Shown here: piece by piece, positions 1 through 5,275 of the stretch
Numbering within the stretch: position 1 is the stretch's first letter
Layout of the letters: each line of letters opens with the position of its first letter
Assembly: GCA_003173995.1 (NCBI GenBank)
Contig: PRDT01000064.1
Span: 1 to 6,194 of the forward strand
Reading direction: 5' to 3'
DNA: 6,194 nt
From: Candidatus Levyibacteriota bacterium
GTDB taxonomy: Bacteria > Patescibacteriota > Microgenomatia > Levybacterales > UBA12049
Translations under genes and position numbers: made by a program
The notes under the pieces: model-generated
Database searches by the model: none
What the model saw: only the letters and a program-made list of their open reading frames with translations
What the model was told of the DNA's origin: nothing

Positions 1-161
1 ACGATAATATCGAAGATTTTGTCCTCAAGACTCATGGTTTCAGCTCTTTGTCTGATACCTTTCATGACTTTATTTTCATGACCAGAGTAGGTGTGGACAA
101 TGTACCACTTTGCATCTGCTGGTGCTTCTTTAACTTGTGTTTGATTAGTTGTTTGATCCAT
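1..161 (-). CDS. nusG: Transcription termination/antitermination factor NusG (N-terminal part, cut by window edge)
   Basis: NusG binds RNA polymerase, affects pausing and termination, and can link transcription to translation. Only the first 53 codons are present; the gene continues beyond position 1. After a polar leader of about 17 residues, the text 'AKWYIVHTYSGHENKV' is the typical first beta strand and helix of the NGN domain (W19-Y20, HTYSGHE at 23-29). The later 'IRQRAETM' and 'DKIFDIIV' also fit the family. The start is the ATG at 161, which lies 17 nt downstream of the secE stop, so the two genes should share a transcript. No Shine-Dalgarno sequence is visible in the gap. secE-nusG is the normal bacterial order, usually followed by rplK and rplA, which would lie outside the window. 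Confidence 0.93.
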   Translation of the reverse strand, partial: MDQTTNQTQVKEAPADAKWYIVHTYSGHENKVMKGIRQRAETMSLEDKIFDII

Positions 162-178
162 ATTTTATGCCGTAGTAA

Positions 179-361
179 TTATCTGAGTATAAACTGTAGG
201 AGCTTTGTGAAGACAAAATCGAGCCCTCCAATATATACTCCCACAATAACGCTTACTGAGATGACAACAAGTGTCAATCTAACTACTTCGTTACGCGTTG
301 GCCAAGTTACTTTTCTGAGTTCGTCTCTTGTCTCCCTCACAAATGTGACTGGTGTGGTCAT
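179..361 (-). CDS. secE: Preprotein translocase subunit SecE
   Basis: SecE is the small essential clamp of the SecYEG protein-export channel in the cytoplasmic membrane. The product is 60 residues, the short single-pass form found in many bacteria rather than the three-pass E. coli type. Residues 7-30 carry the conserved amphipathic segment 'FVRETRDELRKVTWPTRNEV', with the hallmark KVTWPTR. This is followed by one membrane helix (about 31-50) and the typical 'GGLDFVFTKLL' end. The start is the ATG at 361. The gene heads a minus-strand operon with nusG 17 nt downstream. A promoter lies just upstream (381-409), predicting a leader of only about 12 nt without a Shine-Dalgarno sequence. Confidence 0.96.
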   Translation of the reverse strand: MTTPVTFVRETRDELRKVTWPTRNEVVRLTLVVISVSVIVGVYIGGLDFVFTKLLQFILR

Positions 362-380
362 AACGTATTACGGTCTTTGT

Positions 381-409
381 ATTCTAACAGATGTGAGTTG
401 ACATGTAAA
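381..409 (-). promoter_or_regulatory. Predicted sigma-70-type promoter of secE-nusG
   Basis: Read on the minus strand, TTTACA (-35, at 404-409) is followed by a 17-nt spacer and TAGAAT (-10, at 381-386). A TG one base upstream of the -10 box gives an extended -10. The expected start of transcription is near 374, about 12 nt before the secE ATG. The -35 box directly abuts the -35 box of the opposite galU promoter (398-403). This is a sequence match only. Confidence 0.7.
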
Positions 410-426
410 GAGGAGCAGTCTACAAT
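398..426 (+). promoter_or_regulatory. Predicted sigma-70-type promoter of galU
   Basis: TTGACA (398-403), a 17-nt spacer and TACAAT (421-426) form a near-consensus promoter with five of six -10 matches and a perfect -35. Transcription should start near 433, giving a leader of about 34 nt before galU. It overlaps the region of the divergent secE promoter, so the two may compete for RNA polymerase or share a regulator. Confidence 0.75.
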
Positions 427-435
427 AGGTGTTAA

Positions 436-466
436 CGCTAGTTATCACACTAGCGATTGTTTTTTT
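436..466 (+). terminator. Hairpin plus U-tract in the galU leader (terminator-like or 5' stem-loop)
   Basis: CGCTAGT (436-442) and ACTAGCG (449-455) form a perfect 7-bp stem with a 6-nt loop. Four bases later comes a run of seven T (460-466) that ends at the first base of the galU ATG (467). On the plus strand this has the form of an intrinsic terminator. No plus-strand gene lies upstream within the window, and the minus strand lacks a T-run after the stem, so it does not serve secE. It sits between the galU promoter and galU. It could attenuate galU, protect the mRNA 5' end, or keep the start region unstructured through the U-tract. The structure is clear; the function is inferred. Confidence 0.55.
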
Positions 467-1357
467 ATGATGAAAAAAATCAGAAAAGCAGTCATTCCCG
501 CAGCTGGTTTTGGTACCAGATTCCTTCCCCAAACGAAATCCATACCAAAAGAAATGCTTCCAATTGTTGATAAGCCAGTGATTCAATATGTCGTTGAGGA
601 AGCTGTTGAGTCAGGTATTGAGGATGTCATCGTCGTGACGGGAGCTCTCAAAAGAGCCATTGAGGATCATTTTGATAAGCCAAATGCAGAACTTATTGGA
701 AATTTGGAGGCTGGTGGTAAGCAAAAATTAATTGATGAGACCAATCGCATTTCTGAAATGGCAAATTTCATCTATGTTAGACAAAAGGGTCCCTACGGGA
801 ATGGAACACCAGTTCTTGCTGCAGAGCCAACAATTGAAGACGAACCATTTGCAGTCCTCTGGGGAGATGAATTTATATATAGTAAGCCTCCACGACTTCA
901 ACAAATGATAGATGTCTATAACAAATATGGAGGTATTGTTATTTCAGGCGTGAGAATTGATAAAAAAGAAGATCTCAAAAGATACGGTATAGCAAAATTA
1001 GGGCAGGTAGAAGGGGAAGATAAAGTATTTACCATTGAGGCAATTGTTGAGAAGCCAGAAGCAGACGAGGCACCAAGTAATCTTGCAACACATGGCGCAT
1101 ACATTTTGCCACCTGAAATTTTTGATGCATTAAGAAGAGTCAAACCAGGAAAGGGTGGGGAAATTTGGCTGGTTGATGCTATTAATCTTTTAAAGCAAGA
1201 CGGTATGCCAGTCTATGCAGTTGAAATAGAAAATGGTCGCTATTATGATACTGGCAATAAGCTTGAATATATGAAGACAGTTGTTGAGATGGCGCTTCAG
1301 CATGAAGAATTAAATGGAGAATTCCGCAGCTTCCTCAAAGATATTATTAAGGAGTAG
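467..1357 (+). CDS. galU: UTP-glucose-1-phosphate uridylyltransferase (UDP-glucose pyrophosphorylase)
   Basis: This enzyme makes UDP-glucose and pyrophosphate from glucose-1-phosphate and UTP in the cytoplasm, feeding surface glycan and sugar-nucleotide pathways. The 296-residue length is normal for bacterial GalU/GtaB. The nucleotide-binding loop near residues 12-33 reads AAGFGTRFLP..KSIPKEMLP with its conserved G, R, K and PKEM residues. Further family motifs are LWGDE (about 131-135, the metal-binding Asp), VEKP (about 194-197), HGAYILPPEIF, GGEIWLVDAI and YYDTGNKLEY. Two ATGs stand in tandem (467 and 470), and either start is possible. The frame stays open upstream to 377, but that extension is unlike the family and crosses the promoter and hairpin, so it is rejected. 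There is no Shine-Dalgarno sequence; a T-run directly precedes the ATG. Small departures (WGDE where many relatives have LGDD, EIWLVD for EIQLTD) do not touch the catalytic loop. Confidence 0.95.
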   Translation: MMKKIRKAVIPAAGFGTRFLPQTKSIPKEMLPIVDKPVIQYVVEEAVESGIEDVIVVTGALKRAIEDHFDKPNAELIGNLEAGGKQKLIDETNRISEMANFIYVRQKGPYGNGTPVLAAEPTIEDEPFAVLWGDEFIYSKPPRLQQMIDVYNKYGGIVISGVRIDKKEDLKRYGIAKLGQVEGEDKVFTIEAIVEKPEADEAPSNLATHGAYILPPEIFDALRRVKPGKGGEIWLVDAINLLKQDGMPVYAVEIENGRYYDTGNKLEYMKTVVEMALQHEELNGEFRSFLKDIIKE

Positions 1358-1393
1358 TTACCCTGTTTTCTTTTTTCGAAACAATTCCTATGG

Positions 1394-1399
1394 TATGAT
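1394..1399 (+). promoter_or_regulatory. Predicted extended -10 promoter of the PAP2 gene
   Basis: TATGAT at 1394-1399 is preceded by TG and one base (TGG), an extended -10 element. The -35 region is only T-rich (about 1371-1376). The box ends 9 nt before the PAP2 ATG at 1409, so transcription would start near 1406 and the mRNA would have almost no leader. The gene could also be reached by read-through from galU, since no terminator is visible in the 51-nt gap. Confidence 0.55.
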
Positions 1400-1408
1400 A
1401 GATACTCA

Positions 1409-2050
1409 ATGACTCTTTTAGAAAGGCATCCCAAAAAATTATTCCTTTTCGTTGGTGTTGGAGTATTCTTTGCTTTTATTTTCTTTTCCTATTTGGTCCA
1501 TAAAAATCTTTTTAACCATTTTGATTTTGATACAACAATAAGACTTCAGCAGCATATGCCCAGAAGACTCGACACACCTTTTTCATGGTTAAGTGTTATT
1601 GGAAGCTTTGAAGTGGTAGGTATAATTTTGCTTCTAATACTAGCTATATATAGAAAATTGAAATCATTTCTTGTCCTATTATTTTTTGTCATTTTTCACA
1701 CTATTGAAGTCTATGGAAAGGCTTTTGTCCATCATTTACCTCCACCACATTTTATGCTGCGCACTGAGCAATTGGTAAATTTTCCTCAGTTTTACGTCAG
1801 CGAACAAAACTCCTATCCATCAGGTCATTCGGCAAGAGCTTTTTTTGTAACAACGCTTTTGGCACTCATGATAGGAAAAAATAAAAAACTTACTGATGTG
1901 CAAAAATATATTTTATTTGGAATACTTATTTGTTATGACATTGCAATGGTGACAAGTAGAGTCTATTTAGGCGAACATTGGTCAAGTGATGTTATTGGTG
2001 GCGCAATGCTTGGTATATCTTTTGGTCTTTTCTCGGTTATATTCCTTTAA
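1409..2050 (+). CDS. PAP2-superfamily membrane phosphatase
   Basis: A phosphatidic-acid-phosphatase type 2 family membrane enzyme, which removes phosphate from lipid phosphates or diphosphates such as undecaprenyl diphosphate; the actual substrate cannot be read from sequence. The product has 213 residues with hydrophobic segments near 11-30, 62-81, 86-99, 143-155, 166-182 and 196-213. The second and third signature motifs are intact: YPSGHS at 136-141 (H140) and SR-x5-H-x3-D at 183-194 (R184, H190 the nucleophile, D194). The first motif, normally K-x6-R-P, reads K104-x6-P-P at 104-112, so the usual Arg is Pro; an Arg at 118 might compensate. It follows galU by 51 nt and has a -10 box beside its ATG. 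Its stop overlaps the stop of the convergent deacetylase gene by 4 nt. A role in recycling glycan carrier lipid is inferred from context. Confidence 0.88.
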   Translation: MTLLERHPKKLFLFVGVGVFFAFIFFSYLVHKNLFNHFDFDTTIRLQQHMPRRLDTPFSWLSVIGSFEVVGIILLLILAIYRKLKSFLVLLFFVIFHTIEVYGKAFVHHLPPPHFMLRTEQLVNFPQFYVSEQNSYPSGHSARAFFVTTLLALMIGKNKKLTDVQKYILFGILICYDIAMVTSRVYLGEHWSSDVIGGAMLGISFGLFSVIFL

Positions 2051-3027
2051 TTCCAAGGAAGACGTGATGCAAGACTTGCTGCTGTATCTCCACCGCAAAC
2101 TCGTACCCTCGGAAGTGTAAACATTTGATTTGTTGATTGAAAAGTTCCAAGTTGTGTACCAAATGCACCAATATATCCAGCTTTTGGCGTGAGAGATGCT
2201 ACATGCTCATTTACATTACCAAAAGGATAGGCAATCCAATTAACAGGTACACCAATATGGTCTTCTAAAGCTTTTTTGCTGTCAATAAATTCCTTCATCA
2301 CAGCATCGTCAGTTAAGTATGTGAGTGCTGGATGATTGACAGTATGGGACTCTATTTCAAATATGCCGCTTTCTTTCATTTCAGAAATTTGATCCCATGT
2401 AAGATAACGAGGCAAATCAACAAATCCTGTTATGACAAAATCAACAGCTTGCATGTGGTGCTCTTTCAAAATAGGAAAAGCATCGGTATAGGCATCCCGG
2501 TAACCATCATCAAGAGTAATAACAATAGGTTTTTCAGGAAGTGGCACATGATAAAGCAAATTCGCTCCAAGCTCATCAAGCGTAATGGTGTGGTATCCAT
2601 GGGAGGCGATCCAGTCGAGTTGGGCAGAAAAATTATAAGGCGTGACTGATAAATTAAACCCAACTTTATCACCAGGATCTGGGTTTATTCTAATATAGTG
2701 GTACATAAGAACAGGAACTTGAGTAGTGGTACCCAAAACATATTTGTATGTGCCAAGGTTTGCGGATTTGGGAGCATCACCACTTTCTTCAGCAAGTTGG
2801 GTTTGGTCGGCATAGCCAAATTCTGCGGCCTTAATACGTTGTTTAATTGATGAATTAAATGGGTTGGTTTTTTGAGCAATGGAGTAAAAGTCTATTGCAG
2901 AAAGAAATTTTTCTTTTTCAGCCAGAGTGTCTCCAATTTTCAGTGTAATAGTTGAGATACTGAAAGCTCCAACCAAACCAATGGCTACCATAAGAGTAAA
3001 TCCAAGAAGAAATTTATTCTTTTTCAT
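2047..3027 (-). CDS. Membrane-anchored polysaccharide deacetylase (CE4 / NodB-homology family)
   Basis: CE4 enzymes remove N-acetyl (or O-acetyl) groups from glycans such as peptidoglycan, chitin or poly-N-acetylglucosamine, using a metal held by one Asp and two His. The 326-residue product starts with KKNK and a membrane helix (about 6-28), predicting an anchored outward-facing enzyme. Residues 38-72 resemble a single TPR-like helical pair. The catalytic domain begins at PVLMYHYI (105-112). Motif 1 is TLDDG at 171-175 (D173, D174; Leu where Phe is usual), motif 2 is SHTVNHP at 227-233 (H228, H232), and motif 3 is AYPFG at 266-270, followed later by LPRVRV at 305-310. The start is an ATG only 2 nt after the DUF4389 stop, so the pair is one operon and probably translationally coupled. 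No separate promoter is evident. The true glycan substrate is unknown. Confidence 0.9.
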   Translation of the reverse strand: MKKNKFLLGFTLMVAIGLVGAFSISTITLKIGDTLAEKEKFLSAIDFYSIAQKTNPFNSSIKQRIKAAEFGYADQTQLAEESGDAPKSANLGTYKYVLGTTTQVPVLMYHYIRINPDPGDKVGFNLSVTPYNFSAQLDWIASHGYHTITLDELGANLLYHVPLPEKPIVITLDDGYRDAYTDAFPILKEHHMQAVDFVITGFVDLPRYLTWDQISEMKESGIFEIESHTVNHPALTYLTDDAVMKEFIDSKKALEDHIGVPVNWIAYPFGNVNEHVASLTPKAGYIGAFGTQLGTFQSTNQMFTLPRVRVCGGDTAASLASRLPWN

Positions 3028-3029
3028 AG

Positions 3030-3764
3030 TTAGTAGGCTGTATTGGATGAGTAATTATATTTATATTGTTGTGTTTTGGGAGTGTGATGGACTGAAGTAA
3101 ATCTCAAAAACATGAGTATGACTGCAATAACAATAAGAATTATTTTTAGTTTCTTATGATTGAGTGATATCCAAAAATTAGGATATGTATCAGAGAATCC
3201 AGCAACGTAACTGGTAACAGCAAATGAGAGACGAGTTCTATCCCGGACAAGCTCGTATGTTGTCTCAGGATAGGTTCCAAAAAGTAAGACTGTTACCCAG
3301 GAAAAAAGAATTGCAATAGTTCCGGCTAGTTGAATAACTGATGAATAAATACTAAAAGGAATAAGGAGAATAATTCTTACCAAAAAGCCAAGAATAGGTG
3401 TTGCGAACCATCTATTAGGATTTGATGGTCTAGGTATATCTAGTTCAAACTCCGTTGCTGAGAGGGAAAATCCAGGATAGGTATTGGTAAGTCCTGCAAA
3501 AAAGAAGCTTACTTTTGCCTGAAGTCTCATGTAGCCAAGAAAATATTCATATTCTGCTTGCCAATATTTTCCGGTAAAAAGTATGACAAAAGATCCAATA
3601 ACAAGCATAAAAAAGCTGACAATACCTAAGGCAAAGAGTTCGATAAATACAGGAATGAGCATAAACCATTTCACAATTCCACCCAAAAGTGGAAGAGCAT
3701 AGAAGCGGTTGGGATCTTTAATAAGGGAAATTTGCAAATGAGGATACAAATTTGCTTTGATCAT
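3030..3764 (-). CDS. Tandem DUF4389-family membrane protein
   Basis: A membrane protein of unknown function with two copies of a DUF4389-like unit. Repeat 1 (about 7-101) and repeat 2 (about 108-200) align: YPHLQISLIKDPNRFYALPLLG with LDIPRPSNPNRWFATPILG, a long hydrophobic stretch containing LIP, then FTGKY / LFGTY, and finally AGLTNTYPGFSL / AGFSDTYPNFWI. A further membrane helix lies near 205-221, before a polar Tyr- and Asn-rich tail. The ATG at 3764 gives 244 residues. The frame extends upstream to a TTG at 3800, but that TTG is the start of a TTGACA -35 box placed exactly 30 nt before the ATG, so the shorter form is preferred. The deacetylase begins 2 nt after its stop, which suggests that the two proteins act together at the membrane; this is inference. 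Confidence 0.8.
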   Translation of the reverse strand: MIKANLYPHLQISLIKDPNRFYALPLLGGIVKWFMLIPVFIELFALGIVSFFMLVIGSFVILFTGKYWQAEYEYFLGYMRLQAKVSFFFAGLTNTYPGFSLSATEFELDIPRPSNPNRWFATPILGFLVRIILLIPFSIYSSVIQLAGTIAILFSWVTVLLFGTYPETTYELVRDRTRLSFAVTSYVAGFSDTYPNFWISLNHKKLKIILIVIAVILMFLRFTSVHHTPKTQQYKYNYSSNTAY

Positions 3765-3770
3765 TAGATT

Positions 3771-3800
3771 AATAGTGCCGAAATTTTTCCAGCCTGTCAA
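3771..3800 (-). promoter_or_regulatory. Predicted promoter of the DUF4389-deacetylase operon (leaderless geometry)
   Basis: On the minus strand a perfect TTGACA (3795-3800) is followed by a 17- or 18-nt spacer and a poor -10 box (CACTAT or ACTATT, ending at 3772 or 3771). The ATG follows 6-7 nt later. The -10 is weak, but the TTGACA-N30-ATG spacing is identical to that of the next two upstream genes with a TTGACA box, which raises confidence. Confidence 0.5.
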
Positions 3801-3805
3801 GAAGA

Positions 3806-4498
3806 TTAATTAATGAAATGGAAGCTTGCAAAGAGTGTGTCAAATTGTGCAAGACGTTGAGTGAGTTTGGGGCTTGAGGCGTCAACCATGCCATTGGTTC
3901 CTGCTGATATGGAAATCAAATATATATCTGACCCATGAGCAGTGTAATAGAGAGCAACATTACTTGCAGATGAGGTTGTTTTACGAAATGTGATACCAAC
4001 AGGATTGGTATCTGTTTGGTTTAACAAGACAGGAGTGTTAGTGGGTTGTTGCTCTTTCAAAAAGTCTGGAATAGAAAGATTGTTAGGATTGGGTTCTCTC
4101 AGAACACTTACTGAAAATTGTGAGCAATCTCCTTTACATGTTGGATCTGTATAACTTGGGTCAACAAGTGTTACTGATTGGGTGCCATTATTGACTGTCC
4201 AATTTGCTGGGTATTGAAAGCCAAAACCTAATTTTGGATCACTATACGTTTTCCAGCCTGGGACTGGTGTTGGAGTTGGATAACCAACGGTATTTTCCTC
4301 AACTTGTGGCGTTGGGGTGGGAAGAACGGCCATTTGCGTAGGTTGGGTATAACGCATTCCGAAGACAAATCCTCCTCCAGCACAAATAATGCCAAAGAAA
4401 AGGATAACAATGACAAGAAGCATTCTATTGATCGGTTGTTTGGCTGACATAGCCGGTTGGGAAGTTTGGTTAGTTGGATTTGTTGGCAGTTGGTCCAT
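3806..4498 (-). CDS. Membrane-anchored exported protein with PsbP-like domain
   Basis: Function unknown. The 230-residue product has a polar Gln/Asn/Pro-rich cytoplasmic leader (1-25), one membrane helix (about 26-47, with GGG at 41-43), a Pro/Thr linker with two TPTP repeats (60-80), and an exported domain. That domain opens with 'YSDPKLGFGFQYPANW' (85-100), the entry motif of PsbP-like or PsbP-related domains common in small anchored bacterial proteins, and closes with 'FDTLFASFHF', the matching last strand. C121 and C125 (C-x3-C) could form a disulfide loop outside the cell. The start is the ATG at 4498. The frame remains open to 4567, but that extension overlaps the end of the small gene upstream and the strong promoter at 4505-4534, so it is rejected. 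Its stop lies 41 nt before the DUF4389 ATG. Confidence 0.75.
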   Translation of the reverse strand: MDQLPTNPTNQTSQPAMSAKQPINRMLLVIVILFFGIICAGGGFVFGMRYTQPTQMAVLPTPTPQVEENTVGYPTPTPVPGWKTYSDPKLGFGFQYPANWTVNNGTQSVTLVDPSYTDPTCKGDCSQFSVSVLREPNPNNLSIPDFLKEQQPTNTPVLLNQTDTNPVGITFRKTTSSASNVALYYTAHGSDIYLISISAGTNGMVDASSPKLTQRLAQFDTLFASFHFIN

Positions 4499-4504
4499 AT
4501 GAAA

Positions 4505-4534
4505 ATTATGCTCAGTATTGAGGCACTCTGTCAA
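4505..4534 (-). promoter_or_regulatory. Strong predicted promoter of the PsbP-like gene, leaderless geometry
   Basis: On the minus strand TTGACA (4529-4534) is followed by an 18-nt spacer and CATAAT (4505-4510), five of six -10 matches. Six bases separate the -10 box from the ATG, so the predicted transcription start is the A of the start codon at 4498. It is the clearest example of the promoter-start arrangement repeated in this window. Confidence 0.75.
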
Positions 4535-4541
4535 GAGAATT

Positions 4542-4658
4542 CTAATGCTGAGTGAGTGCAAAACCAATAATTGCTATCAGAAATCCAATTCCTAATACTC
4601 CCAGGCCAATCATGATAAGTCGAAAATAAGCAAGAAGAGACCCATCTTCTTTTTTCAT
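4542..4658 (-). CDS. Small single-pass membrane protein, 38 residues, function unknown
   Basis: A short open frame from the ATG at 4658 to the TAG at 4542-4544 encodes 38 residues: a charged, polar start (MKKEDGS), one continuous hydrophobic helix (about residues 8-35, rich in Ile, Leu and Gly, with an Arg at 13) and the end TQH. The layout is that of a genuine inner-membrane micropeptide, with no other domain. Support for reality is a perfect TATAAT at 4665-4670 exactly 6 nt before the ATG, the same -10 spacing as its neighbours. It also fills what would otherwise be a 190-nt gap between two same-strand genes, and its stop lies just before the next gene's promoter. I recognise no family. It could be an accessory subunit for a neighbouring membrane protein. 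Confidence 0.6.
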   Translation of the reverse strand: MKKEDGSLLAYFRLIMIGLGVLGIGFLIAIIGFALTQH

Positions 4659-4664
4659 ACGTCT

Positions 4665-4670
4665 ATTATA
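4665..4670 (-). promoter_or_regulatory. Predicted -10 box of the 38-codon gene
   Basis: A perfect TATAAT on the minus strand, 6 nt before the ATG at 4658. No good -35 is seen at 16-18 nt upstream, where the sequence is A/T runs. If used, it gives a leaderless or nearly leaderless transcript. Confidence 0.5.
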
Positions 4671-4683
4671 CAAAGGAGAAGAG

Positions 4684-4700
4684 GAAAAAACTATTTTTTC
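4684..4700. repeat. Perfect A/T palindrome centred on a stop codon
   Basis: GAAAAAA (4684-4690) and TTTTTTC (4694-4700) are perfect inverted arms around a 3-nt centre, which is the TAG stop of the exported-protein gene on the minus strand. The stem is almost all A-T, so it is a weak terminator at best. Chance from two homopolymer runs is possible. Confidence 0.35.
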
Positions 4701-5227
4701 ACCTGGAGGTAAACATTGAGCATGGAATTGAGGTTGGTTGAGGTAAGAACAACCTTTACTGGATTTGTTGTGTTATATCCTGATGTAGGGATGGAGAAAC
4801 AACTACTATTGCAGACAGCAGCGCTATTAGCAGCACTTGTCAAGAAACGAACATAATATGTTCCAAGAGGTTCTTGTTTGAAAGCATATCCTTGACTATT
4901 CTTAAGAAGTTTTGCGCTTTCAACAACCTTTTTATTACTATTCAATAAGTCTATTTGTGTAGGATTAGAGATAGCAATATACACCCAACTTTTTTTAGCA
5001 GTATCATATTTTACAAAATTCACTGCTACTTGACCTCCTGCTGCTTGCGTTGGGGTTGCATGGATAGATGCACCTAACACATGACTTTCTGGATGAGCCA
5101 TATAATAAGTACCAAACACAAATGCTACTGCGATAAGAAAGACGGAAATGATTGCAATAAAAGACACAGCAAAATGCTTAGATGCTTTTTTAGGAGTTGT
5201 GGATTTCTTTGCTGTCTTTTTCTTCAT
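4691..5227 (-). CDS. Membrane-anchored exported protein of unknown function
   Basis: No family recognised. The ATG at 5227 gives 178 residues: a strongly basic Lys/Thr-rich start (MKKKTAKKS to about 18), one membrane helix (about 19-42), then an exported part. After the helix comes 'HVLGASI' (49-55), possibly a cleavage or spacer region; there is no lipobox Cys. The domain at about 66-178 alternates short hydrophobic strands and polar turns (QVAVNFVKYD, WVYIAIS, TYYVRFL, PVKVVLTS, NVYLQVKK), suggesting a beta-sandwich. C139 and C143 form a C-x3-C pair followed by FSIP, recalling the C-x3-C of the PsbP-like protein. The frame extends to a TTG at 5263, which is the first three bases of a TTGACA box exactly 30 nt before the ATG, so the shorter start is chosen. 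It lies 48 nt downstream of the MarR-type gene. Confidence 0.72.
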   Translation of the reverse strand: MKKKTAKKSTTPKKASKHFAVSFIAIISVFLIAVAFVFGTYYMAHPESHVLGASIHATPTQAAGGQVAVNFVKYDTAKKSWVYIAISNPTQIDLLNSNKKVVESAKLLKNSQGYAFKQEPLGTYYVRFLTSAANSAAVCNSSCFSIPTSGYNTTNPVKVVLTSTNLNSMLNVYLQVKK

Positions 5228-5233
5228 ACAATC

Positions 5234-5263
5234 AGCATTGCATGAACATGAAATCCTTGTCAA
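5234..5263 (-). promoter_or_regulatory. Predicted promoter of the 178-residue exported protein, leaderless geometry
   Basis: On the minus strand TTGACA (5258-5263) is followed by an 18-nt spacer and AATGCT (5234-5239). The -10 box is poor, but it keeps the important A at position 2 and T at position 6. The ATG follows after 6 nt. Overall spacing from TTGACA to ATG is 30 nt, as for two other genes here. Co-transcription with the regulator gene upstream is also possible. Confidence 0.5.
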
Positions 5264-5275
5264 TAAGCAGTTTGG

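Noticed and set aside
48..401. Plus-strand open frame opposite secE and nusG
   Set aside because: It is a Cys- and Ser-rich shadow of two well-recognised minus-strand genes and has no family features.
377..466. Open frame extending galU upstream by 30 codons to a TTG
   Set aside because: The added residues are unlike GalU, which begins at MKKIRKAVIPAAG. The stretch contains the galU promoter and the hairpin.
2336..2364. TTGACA on the plus strand inside the deacetylase gene
   Set aside because: No good -10 box at 16-18 nt and no plus-strand gene downstream; probably chance.
2332..2879. Open frames on both strands inside the deacetylase gene
   Set aside because: They are alternate-frame shadows of a complete CE4 gene with all main motifs.
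3765..3800. Longer start (TTG at 3800) for the DUF4389 protein
   Set aside because: The TTG belongs to a TTGACA -35 box with the same 30-nt spacing to ATG as two other genes, and the added residues lie before the first DUF4389 repeat.
4499..4567. Longer start for the PsbP-like protein
   Set aside because: It overlaps the end of the 38-codon gene and spans a strong promoter whose predicted transcription start is the ATG at 4498.
4684..4700. A/T palindrome as an intrinsic terminator
   Set aside because: The stem is A-T except for one pair and the following sequence is C/T-mixed, so a stable terminator is doubtful; kept only as a repeat.
5228..5263. Longer start (TTG at 5263) for the 178-residue protein
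   Set aside because: The TTG is part of a TTGACA box, and the basic MKKK start at 5227 is a typical anchor N-terminus.
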